Source: Nocardioides sp. ChNu-153 (lineage in GTDB: Bacteria > Actinomycetota > Actinomycetes > Propionibacteriales > Nocardioidaceae). Taken from it: DNA of 64,000 nucleotides. Below, in pieces: positions 18,448 through 25,103 of this stretch (position 1 is its first letter; each line of letters opens with the position of its first letter). The stretch lies in NCBI RefSeq assembly GCF_030466625.1, contig NZ_JADEVT010000001.1, forward strand, positions 700,978-764,977, read 5' to 3'. The position numbers and the translations under genes were made by a program. Under the pieces are notes generated by a model. The model was given only the letters and a program-made list of their open reading frames with translations, searched no databases and was not told the origin of the DNA.

Positions 18448-19953
18448 TTAGTTCAGAGGTGTGGTGCCGGTCGAGTCGACGGCGTATCGAAGCCCGTGCG
18501 GGCTGGTCCAGAGGTAGGTGCCGAGGGGGTCGCGGTGGTAATGCCATCGGCGATCGGGCGGATCTGCGCTGGTCGGACTGAAGTCCGGTGGGCTCGCCCC
18601 TGACAGCGACGGATGGGTCTTGGCCCTGTGCTCGCCTCGGCAGAGCGGCGCGAGATTAGTCGTGGATGTCTGGCCGGCGCCGGGTGCTGCTTCCCACCGG
18701 TAGGGCTCGGTGTGGTCGAGGTCGAGCCCTCGTGCAGCTCTGCCGCAGTAAGGGAAGGCGCAGGTGGGCCGGTCGAGGCGCACTCGTTCGGCGATCCGGT
18801 CGGGGACCTCGTACGCGTCGACCGCCACATGCCCGCTGAGGTCGATCACCGGCTTCAAGACCACTTTCGTGCCGGGCGTGCGGCACCAGTCGCGGACCTG
18901 GTCGGCCGTGACGAGGCTGCCGGTGTTCTCGAGGCGGGCGAGGTCGATGCCCGTGGTCCCGGTCGCGGCGTCGATGCCGGGTCCGTCACCGGGTCGGTGT
19001 GAGGCGATGGCGGCGTCGGAGAGGTGGACGTAGAGCACGACCTGACGGGCGGGTGCCCGGGTCGAGCCGGCCGCCTGCCCAGCGTCTGCCTCCGCACCGT
19101 AGAGGTCGAGTGCGGTCTGGCGTCGTGCGAGCTCGCCGAGGGCCATGGAGCGGCGTACGTCGAGGTCCGCGTCGCAACCGGCGGCGGCGAGGTCGGCAGC
19201 CACTCGTTGGACGGCGTTGTTCAGGTCGAGGGCGTCGGCGAGGTCGAGGGTGCCGTGGACGGGCACCACACCGGTCCACGGCGACGCCGCGTCGACGGGA
19301 GAGGTCTCGACCGTGAAGTAACGGCCGGCGTCCGCATCCGCCCGGTCGAGCTCGGCGTTCTCGGGGTCGAACCGCACCACCGCTTCGGCGACGAGGCGCT
19401 CGACGGTCGGCATGGTGGCGCGATGGGCGACGGGGGCGAGGTTCCGGTCCACGAAGTCAGCCGCCTCGGCGGTCAGCGTGCGGGTCAGGGCCGCGATCTT
19501 CCGTGCCCGCCACACCGGCAGTGCCTGCTTCTGCGTGGCCGGGTCGGCGCCGGCGTGGACCCGGGCCCACAGCCGCGGGAGGCGGTGACGCAGCTCGATC
19601 GCGTCACCGACCAACGGCCGGCCGGACGCGACGGAGCGGCCGAGCGCCGCGGAGATCTCGTACAGGCAGAACTCGGAGACCAGGGGTGCGCCGGGTCCGC
19701 CGAGCTCGAGGAACCGGTCACCGCCCGGCACTGAGCTGGGGTCGTCGTGCCAGAGCCCGAGGGGACCGATGGGGTCGCCCACGACGGCGCCGGCCTTGCC
19801 GTCGGTGTGGGCGTCGGCCCAGTCGGCGACCGCGACGAACGCCGCTACCTCCGCCGCACGCTGGGTCGCTGCAGCGGCTCGGGCGGTAGCGAGCAGCGCC
19901 GGCGTGTCGATGGCGGGTGGGGCCTCGACGACTGCGGTGCTCGGGTGGTTCAT
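18448..19953 (-). CDS. DUF222 domain-containing HNH endonuclease (13E12-type), copy 1
   Basis: A 501-residue protein of the DUF222 plus HNH family that in mycobacteria belongs to the repetitive 13E12 elements. Residues about 1-350 form the Ala-rich helical DUF222 region (VAAFVAVADWADAHTD, LYEISAALGRSVASGRPLVGDAIELRHRLPRLW). The C-terminal HNH nuclease has CAFPYCGRAARGLDLDHTEPYRW, then TTNLAPLCRGEHRAKTHPS, giving the Cys pair, the DHT metal site and the final Asn/His. It is closely similar over its whole length to copy 2. The ATG at 19953 is chosen because a TAGCGT box lies 7 nt before it in both copies. DNA target and role are unknown. Confidence 0.9.
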   Translation of the reverse strand: MNHPSTAVVEAPPAIDTPALLATARAAAATQRAAEVAAFVAVADWADAHTDGKAGAVVGDPIGPLGLWHDDPSSVPGGDRFLELGGPGAPLVSEFCLYEISAALGRSVASGRPLVGDAIELRHRLPRLWARVHAGADPATQKQALPVWRARKIAALTRTLTAEAADFVDRNLAPVAHRATMPTVERLVAEAVVRFDPENAELDRADADAGRYFTVETSPVDAASPWTGVVPVHGTLDLADALDLNNAVQRVAADLAAAGCDADLDVRRSMALGELARRQTALDLYGAEADAGQAAGSTRAPARQVVLYVHLSDAAIASHRPGDGPGIDAATGTTGIDLARLENTGSLVTADQVRDWCRTPGTKVVLKPVIDLSGHVAVDAYEVPDRIAERVRLDRPTCAFPYCGRAARGLDLDHTEPYRWEAAPGAGQTSTTNLAPLCRGEHRAKTHPSLSGASPPDFSPTSADPPDRRWHYHRDPLGTYLWTSPHGLRYAVDSTGTTPLN

Positions 19954-19960
19954 ACGGACA

Positions 19961-19966
19961 ACGCTA
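19961..19966 (-). promoter_or_regulatory. -10 box of a leaderless promoter, DUF222-HNH gene 1
   Basis: TAGCGT on the minus strand, 7 nt before the ATG. It lies in a block of about 65 bp (19954-20024) conserved with 56205-56275 upstream of copy 2; both contain ACTGTCGGTGG and CACCCCTAGCGTTGTC. Confidence 0.6.
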
Positions 19967-20069
19967 GGGGTGGCCACCGACAGTTCCGGGTCCGCGAACG
20001 GGGGTTGGGGAAAGAAGTTCTGAGTCTTTCTCGCCGGGTCCCGGCCGACCTCGCTGTGTCTGCCCGGGC

Positions 20070-20224
20070 GTGGTTTCGAGGGGCGCTGGCGCGCCCACCT
20101 CAACCACCGGAGCGCAGACCGCCGACCTCGTGCGGGCGTGGTTTCGAGGGCCGCTGGCGCGCCCACCTCGACCAGCGCTGGCGCGCCCACCTCGACCACC
20201 GCTGACGCGCCCACCTCAACCACC
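20070..20224 (+). repeat. Right palindromic repeat array of cassette 1
   Basis: Plus-strand heads at 20070-20108 (inner stem GGCGC/GCGCC, loop TGGC) and 20138-20176 (degenerate: inner halves GCCGC and GCGCC no longer pair), followed by tails ending CCACCTCGACCACC and CCACCTCAACCACC. Orientation is opposite to the left array. Confidence 0.8.
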
Positions 20225-20298
20225 GACCGGGCGCGGCGGACCCGCGCCGTACCGTCCACCATGTGACCACGCGGGCGACCGCGTCGGGGCGCCTCTGC

Positions 20299-20304
20299 TA
20301 CGAA
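20299..20304 (+). promoter_or_regulatory. -10 box of the leaderless leader-peptide/cysteine dioxygenase transcript
   Basis: TACGAA lies exactly 6 nt before the ATG of the leader ORF at 20311, placing the transcription start on the A of the ATG. No Shine-Dalgarno is present. Confidence 0.6.
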
Positions 20305-20310
20305 TGACCC

Positions 20311-20421
20311 ATGTCCTCCCACGGTCTCGCGGTCGCGACGCACGACGCCGTCTGGCGTCTGCACGTCGACCTCCGCCTGACCGCCAGCGCCCTGTGTCGC
20401 TGCCGTCGCTGCTCGCTCTGA
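20311..20421 (+). CDS. Cysteine-rich leader peptide upstream of cysteine dioxygenase
   Basis: A 36-codon ORF that begins with MSSHGLAVATHDAVWRLHVD and ends with three Cys codons in CRCRRC (residues 29, 31 and 34), two residues before the stop. The HVDLRLTASALCR core resembles the short actinobacterial leader peptides seen upstream of sulfur-metabolism genes. In mycobacteria, leaderless Cys-rich ORFs of this kind have been described as cysteine-responsive attenuators. Here the gene 106 bp downstream is cysteine dioxygenase, a cysteine-degrading enzyme. Ribosome stalling or progress at the Cys codons would report cysteinyl-tRNA level. Three GC-rich hairpins lie between the leader stop and the next gene. 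Confidence 0.72.
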   Translation: MSSHGLAVATHDAVWRLHVDLRLTASALCRCRRCSL

Positions 20422-20434
20422 GACCGACCACCAC

Positions 20435-20508
20435 GCCCGCACCGCGGGCCGTCGCCGCGCCAGCGCGCGGCTGAGCACCCGGCACGACCGAGGCCCGGAC
20501 CACCGGGC
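20435..20508 (+). promoter_or_regulatory. Hairpin-rich attenuator candidate between leader peptide and cysteine dioxygenase
   Basis: Three perfect stems follow the leader stop: GCCCGC/GCGGGC (20435-20449, 3-nt loop), GCCGCGC/GCGCGGC (20454-20471, loop CAGC) and GCCCGG/CCGGGC (20493-20508, loop ACCA). The first (GCCCGC) and third (GCCCGG, CCGGGC) share sequence that could form alternative pairings, as attenuation needs. Confidence 0.5.
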
Positions 20509-20527
20509 GACACCCCAGGACGCCACC

Positions 20528-21028
20528 ATGACGCTGCAGAACATCCGCCGTACCGACGGACCGGCCCGCGAGACCCCGGCCGGGCTCGCGGTGCTGCCCC
20601 TCCTCCAGACGCTCCGCGAGATCGCCGCGGACCCCGACCTCCACGAGCTGGTCGACCTCACCCACCCCGACCGGCAGTCGCTCGAGCTGCACGCGACGCC
20701 CGAGCTGCAGGTGTGGCTGCTGACGTGGCCACCCGGGTTCTCGACGGGCTGGCACGACCACGCCGGCTCGCGCGGCGCCTACGCCACCCTGCGGGGTCGG
20801 CTGACCGAGCACACGTGGGAGCTCGGCACCCCCTCGGCCTGGCACGTCGGGCGCGGCGAGGCCCGCGCGTACGCCGGCGGTCACGTGCACACGGTGCGCA
20901 ACGAGACGGGTACGACGGCACTGTCGGTCCACGCGTACGCGCCGAAGCTGACCGCGATGACGCGCTACGAGGAGCGCGGCGGGCGCCTGTCCGTGGTCGG
21001 CGTCGAGCAGGCGGGGGTGCAGCTGTGA
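20528..21028 (+). CDS. Cysteine dioxygenase family protein
   Basis: Oxidises cysteine with O2 to cysteine sulfinic acid. The 166-residue cupin has the iron ligands in GWHDHAGSRGAY (His76, His78) and GGHVHTVRNETG (third His at 119 or 121), and PPGFSTGWHDH is typical of bacterial CDO. It sits behind the Cys-rich leader peptide and overlaps the rhodanese-like gene by 4 bp, forming a cysteine-catabolic operon. The close relative 3-mercaptopropionate dioxygenase cannot be excluded by eye, although the cysteine leader argues for cysteine. Confidence 0.9.
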   Translation: MTLQNIRRTDGPARETPAGLAVLPLLQTLREIAADPDLHELVDLTHPDRQSLELHATPELQVWLLTWPPGFSTGWHDHAGSRGAYATLRGRLTEHTWELGTPSAWHVGRGEARAYAGGHVHTVRNETGTTALSVHAYAPKLTAMTRYEERGGRLSVVGVEQAGVQL

Positions 21029-21528
21029 GCGCCCCGGCCATCGAGACCTGGTACGCGACTGCCGCGACCTCCGCGACCACCCGCACCACCACGCCCCGCA
21101 CGCCGGCGGCGCCGGCCGGCCCCCGCTTCGAGGAGGTCTGGTTCGACGGTGTCGACGACATGCTGGCGGAGGCGCGGGCCCGGCTGCACCGCCTGAGCCC
21201 GCGGGCGGCGTACCAGTCCGTGCTGTGGCGCCGGGCGCTGATCGTCGACATCCGTCCCGAGCGGACCCGCCGCGAGCAGGGCGAGGTCGACCCGCGCCTG
21301 CGTCCGGTCGTCGTCGAGCGGGTCGACCTGGAGTGGCTGCTCGACCCGCGCAGCCCGCAGCGCCTGCCGGAGGCGGACTACGACCTCGCGGTGGTGGTGC
21401 TGGACGCCCACGGCACGACCTCGTCGCTGGCGGCCGAGTCGCTGCAGCGCCTGGGCCTCCACGACGCCACCGACGTGGTCGGCGGCTTCGCGGCCTGGCG
21501 GGGTCAGGGGATGCCGACCGTCTCCTGA
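21025..21528 (+). CDS. Rhodanese-like domain protein lacking the catalytic cysteine
   Basis: A 167-residue protein. The N-terminal 35 residues are Thr/Ala/Pro-rich. The rhodanese-like domain follows (RALIVDIRPERTRREQGEVD for the first CH2 motif; VVGGFAAWRGQGMPTVS at the end). The active-site loop reads VVVLDAHGTTSSLAAESLQRLG; by alignment with the usual C-x-x-G-x-(S/T)-S loop the cysteine is replaced by Asp (residue 127), so sulfur transfer is unlikely as written. GTG start overlaps the cysteine dioxygenase stop, so the two are coupled. The 3' end overlaps the convergent acyltransferase gene by 25 bp. Confidence 0.82.
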   Translation: MSAPAIETWYATAATSATTRTTTPRTPAAPAGPRFEEVWFDGVDDMLAEARARLHRLSPRAAYQSVLWRRALIVDIRPERTRREQGEVDPRLRPVVVERVDLEWLLDPRSPQRLPEADYDLAVVVLDAHGTTSSLAAESLQRLGLHDATDVVGGFAAWRGQGMPTVS

Positions 21529-22574
21529 CGGCTGATCGAGCGCTGGGCCCGGCGGGCGAGGATCTTGTCCTTGACCGCCAGGCTCGGCTTCTCGACGACG
21601 TGCCACGAGACGTAGGCGAGCGCCGCGGTCACGAGGGCAACGACGACGAAGTTCACCGCGAGCCGCGTCGTGCCGAACCACAGCACGAAGAGCTGCTGCA
21701 CGGGGAACGCCCACAGGTACATCCCGTAGGACAGGTCGCCGAAGCGGGCGGCGCGCCGGAAGTACGGCGTGCTGCCCATCCCGACGACGAGCACGACGTA
21801 GGGCAACGTCAGCCAGGCGTACCAGTGCAGCTGGTCCGGACGCACCTGCTGCACCAGCACGTGCGCCGCGAGCAGCGCGACGGCGACGTCGGCGCGCAGG
21901 AAGCCCCGGCCCCACCGCTCGACCGCGAGGCGGATGAGCGAGCCCGCCATGAACAGCACGGCGAACCGGGCGAACTGCTCCGGCGCGAAGCCCCACACGC
22001 GGTCGAAGGTGCCGTTGGGCTGGTAGGCGACCCAGCACAGCCCGAGCACCACGACGAGCAGGGCGGCGAGGCGGAAGCGGTGGTCGCGCAGCACCAGCAG
22101 CGGCACCAGCAGGTAGCAGACGAACTCCATGGGCAGCGTCCACAGCGACCCGTTGATCGACGCCGGGTAGGGCAGGTCGTCTGTCACGCCGGGCAGCACG
22201 TTCTGGTGGTAGAGCGCGATGTTGCGGAAGTAGTCCCAGGTCAGCGGGTCCGAGAAGTACGAGCGGGCGCCCACCGACGAGGCCAGCGGTCCCAGCACGA
22301 GCGCGGTCACCGCCACGAGCACCGCGAGGGCGGGGAAGATGCGCAGGCACCGCGCGGCGAAGTAGGCGACCAGGTCGCGCTTCGACGCCCAGCTCGCTGC
22401 GATCAGGTAGCCCGAGATCGAGAAGAAGATGACGACGCCGAGCGTCTCGAGGGAGAACCCGCCGAACTTCGGCGTCTCCTCGGCGCGCCCGACGAGCACG
22501 AACCCGTGCCCGACGAGCACCATGAGGGCGCCGACGAGGCGCAGCCCGTCGAGGTTGTTGGTGCGGTGATCCAC
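21504..22574 (-). CDS. Acyltransferase family 3 (OafA/NodX-type) membrane protein
   Basis: A 356-residue integral membrane O-acyltransferase. It begins NNLDGLRLVGALMVLVGHGFVL, with the conserved H in the first helix region, and has FFSISGYLIAASW, FAARCLRIFPALAVL, GSLWTLPMEFVCYLLVPLLVL and GDLSYGMYLWAFPVQQLFVLW, together about ten membrane spans. These motifs are standard for acyltransferase_3 enzymes that acetylate sugars on polysaccharides or small molecules. The acceptor is unknown. It is not in the exopolysaccharide operon. The last 25 bp overlap the rhodanese-like gene in convergent orientation. Confidence 0.92.
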   Translation of the reverse strand: MDHRTNNLDGLRLVGALMVLVGHGFVLVGRAEETPKFGGFSLETLGVVIFFSISGYLIAASWASKRDLVAYFAARCLRIFPALAVLVAVTALVLGPLASSVGARSYFSDPLTWDYFRNIALYHQNVLPGVTDDLPYPASINGSLWTLPMEFVCYLLVPLLVLRDHRFRLAALLVVVLGLCWVAYQPNGTFDRVWGFAPEQFARFAVLFMAGSLIRLAVERWGRGFLRADVAVALLAAHVLVQQVRPDQLHWYAWLTLPYVVLVVGMGSTPYFRRAARFGDLSYGMYLWAFPVQQLFVLWFGTTRLAVNFVVVALVTAALAYVSWHVVEKPSLAVKDKILARRAQRSISRQETVGIP

Positions 22575-22610
22575 CCGCGGAACCCTACGGGGTCGCGGGC
22601 GGGTCCCCGC

Positions 22611-23015
22611 TCAGGCCTCCGGGCGCGGCTCGAGCGTCAGCGAGATCGAGTTGATGCAGTAGCGGTCGCCGGTCGGCGTGCCGTACCCGTCGGGGAACAC
22701 GTGCCCCAGGTGCGAGCCGCACGACGCGCAGCGGACCTCGACGCGCTTCATGCCGTGGGAGTTGTCCTCGATGTACTCGATCGTGTCGCTGATCGGCTGG
22801 TAGAACGACGGCCAGCCGCAGCCCGAGTGGAACTTGGTGTCGGACTCGAACAGCTTCGCCGAGCACGCCTTGCAGCGGTAGACGCCGGTCGTCTCGGTGT
22901 CGGTGTACTCACCCGTGAACGCGCGCTCCGTGCCGGCCTGGCGGAGCACCGCGTACTCGGCGGGGGACAGCTCGGACCGCCACTGCTCGTCGGTCTTCTC
23001 CACGTCGTAGGCCAT
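22611..23015 (-). CDS. msrB: Peptide-methionine (R)-S-oxide reductase MsrB
   Basis: Reduces the R epimer of methionine sulfoxide in proteins. The 134-residue protein carries the structural zinc cysteines CKAC (48, 51) and CASC (96, 99), the signature FHSGCGWPSF, and the catalytic cysteine in GDRYCINSISL (Cys120). Cys66 in GCGWPS could serve as resolving residue. The ATG at 23015 is preceded at 7 nt by TATCGT on the minus strand, so the transcript is probably leaderless. It lies between the acyltransferase and a divergent lipoprotein gene. Confidence 0.97.
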   Translation of the reverse strand: MAYDVEKTDEQWRSELSPAEYAVLRQAGTERAFTGEYTDTETTGVYRCKACSAKLFESDTKFHSGCGWPSFYQPISDTIEYIEDNSHGMKRVEVRCASCGSHLGHVFPDGYGTPTGDRYCINSISLTLEPRPEA

Positions 23016-23022
23016 GGGGTCA

Positions 23023-23028
23023 ACGATA
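23023..23028 (-). promoter_or_regulatory. -10 box of a leaderless msrB promoter
   Basis: TATCGT on the minus strand, 7 nt before the msrB ATG. Confidence 0.55.
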
Positions 23029-23078
23029 CGGACCGGCCTACGATCGACCCAGCTCGTTCGCCCAGGGAGGACACGCCC

Positions 23079-24188
23079 GTGCGCCAGTGCCGCCGTACCG
23101 TCGCGGGTGCCGCGCTGCTCCTCGCCCTCGCGGGGTGCTCCGGGACCTCCGACGAGGCGGGTCCCGCGGACGACCCGGCGAGCAGCACGACCAACAGAAC
23201 CAATACGACCGGCACGCCCGGTACGCCGCCCGAGGCCGCCGACGACCCTGCCGCCGCCGACCCGTGGGGGCCGGAGCGCCGCGCCGCGTCCGAGGCGGCG
23301 TTCACCGAGGCCGTCGCGGCGGCGGGCACGTCGTACGTCGTGGGGGAGGACGGCTTCCACTTCTTCGGCGACGACCGCAACCTGAACCTCTCCCAGGCGC
23401 TCGGCCGGGTGCGCCTCGACGCGGCCGGGGCGCAGGAGTGGGCGACCTACCTCACCGACCTGCAGGCGCGGGCCGAGGCCGGGGGCGCCGTGTTCCGCGC
23501 CGTCGTCGCCCCCGCGAAGTGGGACGTGCACCGCGACCGGCTGCCCGCCTGGGCGCGGGAGCTGTCGGGGGAGACCTCGGCGCAGGTGCTGCGCCGCCTC
23601 CACCCCGACCTGCCGCTCGTCGACGTGCGCGCGGTGCTGCGCGACGCGCCGTACCCGACCTACGACCCGCTCGACAGCCACTGGACCCCGTACGGCGGGT
23701 GGCTGGCGTGGGCGGCCGTGGTCGCCGACCTGGAGGCGGCGGGCGTCGAGGGCCTCGCGCTGCCCGAGATGGTCGACGTCGCCACCGTGCCCTCGAACAA
23801 CGAGCTCGCGGACCTCGGCGTGCCCGACGCGCCGCCGGTGCGGACCGTGCCGGTGTTCGACGGCCCGCAGCCGCCGTCCGAGGTGACCGGTCCCGACGGG
23901 GCGCTGCCGGCGAGCGCGGGCGGGGTCGTGGCGCTCGGGGCCATGCCCGCCGAGACGCGCACCCCGGGCGCGCTCGGCACCGCCGAGGTGCTGCTGCTGC
24001 GCGACTCGATGCTCACCCTCGTGTCGCCGGCGATCGTGCGCACCAGCCCCCGCACGCTGCAGCACTCCCACGGCATCGCGGGCACCGGGCCCGTCCCCGA
24101 CGTCGGCGCGCTGGTCGCCCGGGAGAGCCCCGACGTGGTGTTGCTCGTGCTCGCCGAGCGCTACCTCGGCGCGGGCCCGCCCGGCTGA
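23079..24188 (+). CDS. AlgX/AlgJ-like SGNH-hydrolase-fold lipoprotein
   Basis: A 369-residue exported protein. The signal is VAGAALLLALAGCSG with a lipobox cysteine, followed by a Thr/Asn/Pro-rich linker. The catalytic-like region contains YVVGEDGFHFFGDDRNLNLSQ, FRAVVAPAKWDVH, and YDPLDSHWTPYGGWLAW, the DSHWT motif typical of the acetyltransferases AlgX/AlgJ/WssF. LLLRDSMLT corresponds to the Ser block in that family. Such proteins usually acetylate exopolysaccharide with an MBOAT partner. No MBOAT is nearby, but an OafA-type acyltransferase lies 0.5 kb away. GTG start follows AGGGAGG at 8 nt. The 3' end overlaps the convergent cyclase gene by 28 bp. Confidence 0.72.
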   Translation: MRQCRRTVAGAALLLALAGCSGTSDEAGPADDPASSTTNRTNTTGTPGTPPEAADDPAAADPWGPERRAASEAAFTEAVAAAGTSYVVGEDGFHFFGDDRNLNLSQALGRVRLDAAGAQEWATYLTDLQARAEAGGAVFRAVVAPAKWDVHRDRLPAWARELSGETSAQVLRRLHPDLPLVDVRAVLRDAPYPTYDPLDSHWTPYGGWLAWAAVVADLEAAGVEGLALPEMVDVATVPSNNELADLGVPDAPPVRTVPVFDGPQPPSEVTGPDGALPASAGGVVALGAMPAETRTPGALGTAEVLLLRDSMLTLVSPAIVRTSPRTLQHSHGIAGTGPVPDVGALVARESPDVVLLVLAERYLGAGPPG

Positions 24189-25075
24189 CCCGCCTCGAGG
24201 GCGGCCGGGTCCGCCGGCCCGTCCACCTCGTCCGGCTCGTCGCCACCGGGCGCGGGCGCGGGAGTCCGGAGGCGGTGCACGACGTGGACCCCCTCGATGC
24301 CGCGCAGCTCGACCTCGCGCGCCCCGTCGACGTCGATCAGGGAGCGGTCGGTCACCGCGTCCGCGACGGCCGCGCTCACCAGCACCTCGCCGCCCGCGGC
24401 GAGCGCCGCGACGCGCGCGGCGTACGCCACGTGGAGGCCGAAGAGGTCGTTGCCGCGGTGGAGCACCGAGCCGCGGTGGATGCCCATCCGCACCCGCACG
24501 CGGGGCTCGCGGCGCCACCCCGCCAGCCGGGCCTGCACCTCGAGCGCCGCCGCGACGGCGTCGTCGGCTGGGCCGAAGGCCACCATGAACCCGTCGCCCT
24601 GCGTCTTCACGACCTGCCCGTGGTGGGTCTCGACCGCCCGGCGCACGACCCGGTCGTGGCGGGCCAGCAGCCGCACCCAGGCGCGGTCGCCCAGCCGGTC
24701 GTTGAGGCTCGTCGACCCCTCGATGTCGGAGAACAGGATCGTCACGCGCCCGTCGCCCGTCGCGAGCCGCACGAGGTCGGGCCGCTCGACCTGTGCCCAG
24801 CCCGCCAGCTCCTCGATCGAGGAGCGCAGGGCCCCGCCGACGCCGCGGTCGCGCACCAGCTCGACGGTCTCCCACACCGCCTTCACGGCCTCCCGGGGGC
24901 GGGGCAGCCGGCGCCGCGACCCCGGCCGACCCTCGGCGGCGTGCAGGGCGGCGAGGTCGGCGGCCAGGTCGGCCGCGCGGCGGCGTGCGGTGAGCCAGAG
25001 GACGCCGAAGGTCGTCGCGAGGGCGACGGTCGCCACCTGGACGACGACGAGCAGCACGATCGACCAGGTCGGCAC
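24161..25075 (-). CDS. Membrane-anchored class III adenylate/guanylate cyclase domain protein
   Basis: A 304-residue protein with one N-terminal membrane helix (WSIVLLVVVQVATVALATTFGVLWLTARRR), a short linker and a class III cyclase domain. The metal-binding motif VTILFSDIEGSTSLNDRLGDRAW is complete. KTQGDGFMVAFG has the substrate Lys and second metal Asp, and GIHRGSVLHRGNDLFGLHVAYAARVA completes the core. A Pro/Gly/Asp-rich tail ends the protein. It should make cAMP (substrate Lys present) at the membrane, although cGMP cannot be excluded. It is divergent from the polymerase gene with 28 bp between starts. Confidence 0.9.
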   Translation of the reverse strand: MPTWSIVLLVVVQVATVALATTFGVLWLTARRRAADLAADLAALHAAEGRPGSRRRLPRPREAVKAVWETVELVRDRGVGGALRSSIEELAGWAQVERPDLVRLATGDGRVTILFSDIEGSTSLNDRLGDRAWVRLLARHDRVVRRAVETHHGQVVKTQGDGFMVAFGPADDAVAAALEVQARLAGWRREPRVRVRMGIHRGSVLHRGNDLFGLHVAYAARVAALAAGGEVLVSAAVADAVTDRSLIDVDGAREVELRGIEGVHVVHRLRTPAPAPGGDEPDEVDGPADPAALEAGQPGGPAPR

Positions 25076-25091
25076 GAGCGCATGCTGCCAC

Positions 25092-25097
25092 TACGTT
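25092..25097 (+). promoter_or_regulatory. -10 box of a leaderless promoter for the LigD-like polymerase
   Basis: TACGTT lies 6 nt before the ATG at 25104 in the 28-bp gap between divergent genes. Confidence 0.5.
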
Positions 25098-25103
25098 GGG
25101 GCC

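Larger units (their letters stand above)
18320..20224 (-). mobile_element. Candidate DUF222-HNH cassette 1 bounded by inverted palindromic repeat arrays
   Basis: The unit consists of a left array (tail at 18320-18335, head at 18348-18386), a conserved 3' block, the DUF222-HNH gene, a conserved 5' promoter block and a right array (heads at 20070 and 20138, tails to 20224). Heads face the gene and tails face outward on both sides, so the arrays are mirror images. The same order is found at 54.3-56.8 kb. No transposase or target-site duplication was recognised. Calling it mobile is inference from the mirrored arrays, the two copies and the known repetitive nature of 13E12 elements in mycobacteria. 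Confidence 0.45.

Noticed and set aside
18448..19953. Group I/II intron homing endonuclease or restriction enzyme
   Set aside because: HNH alone could suggest this, but the DUF222 domain identifies the 13E12-type family; no intron core, reverse transcriptase or methyltransferase is nearby.
20216..20932. Minus-strand open frame opposite the leader peptide and cysteine dioxygenase
   Set aside because: No motif or ribosome-binding site; antisense to a clear cupin gene.
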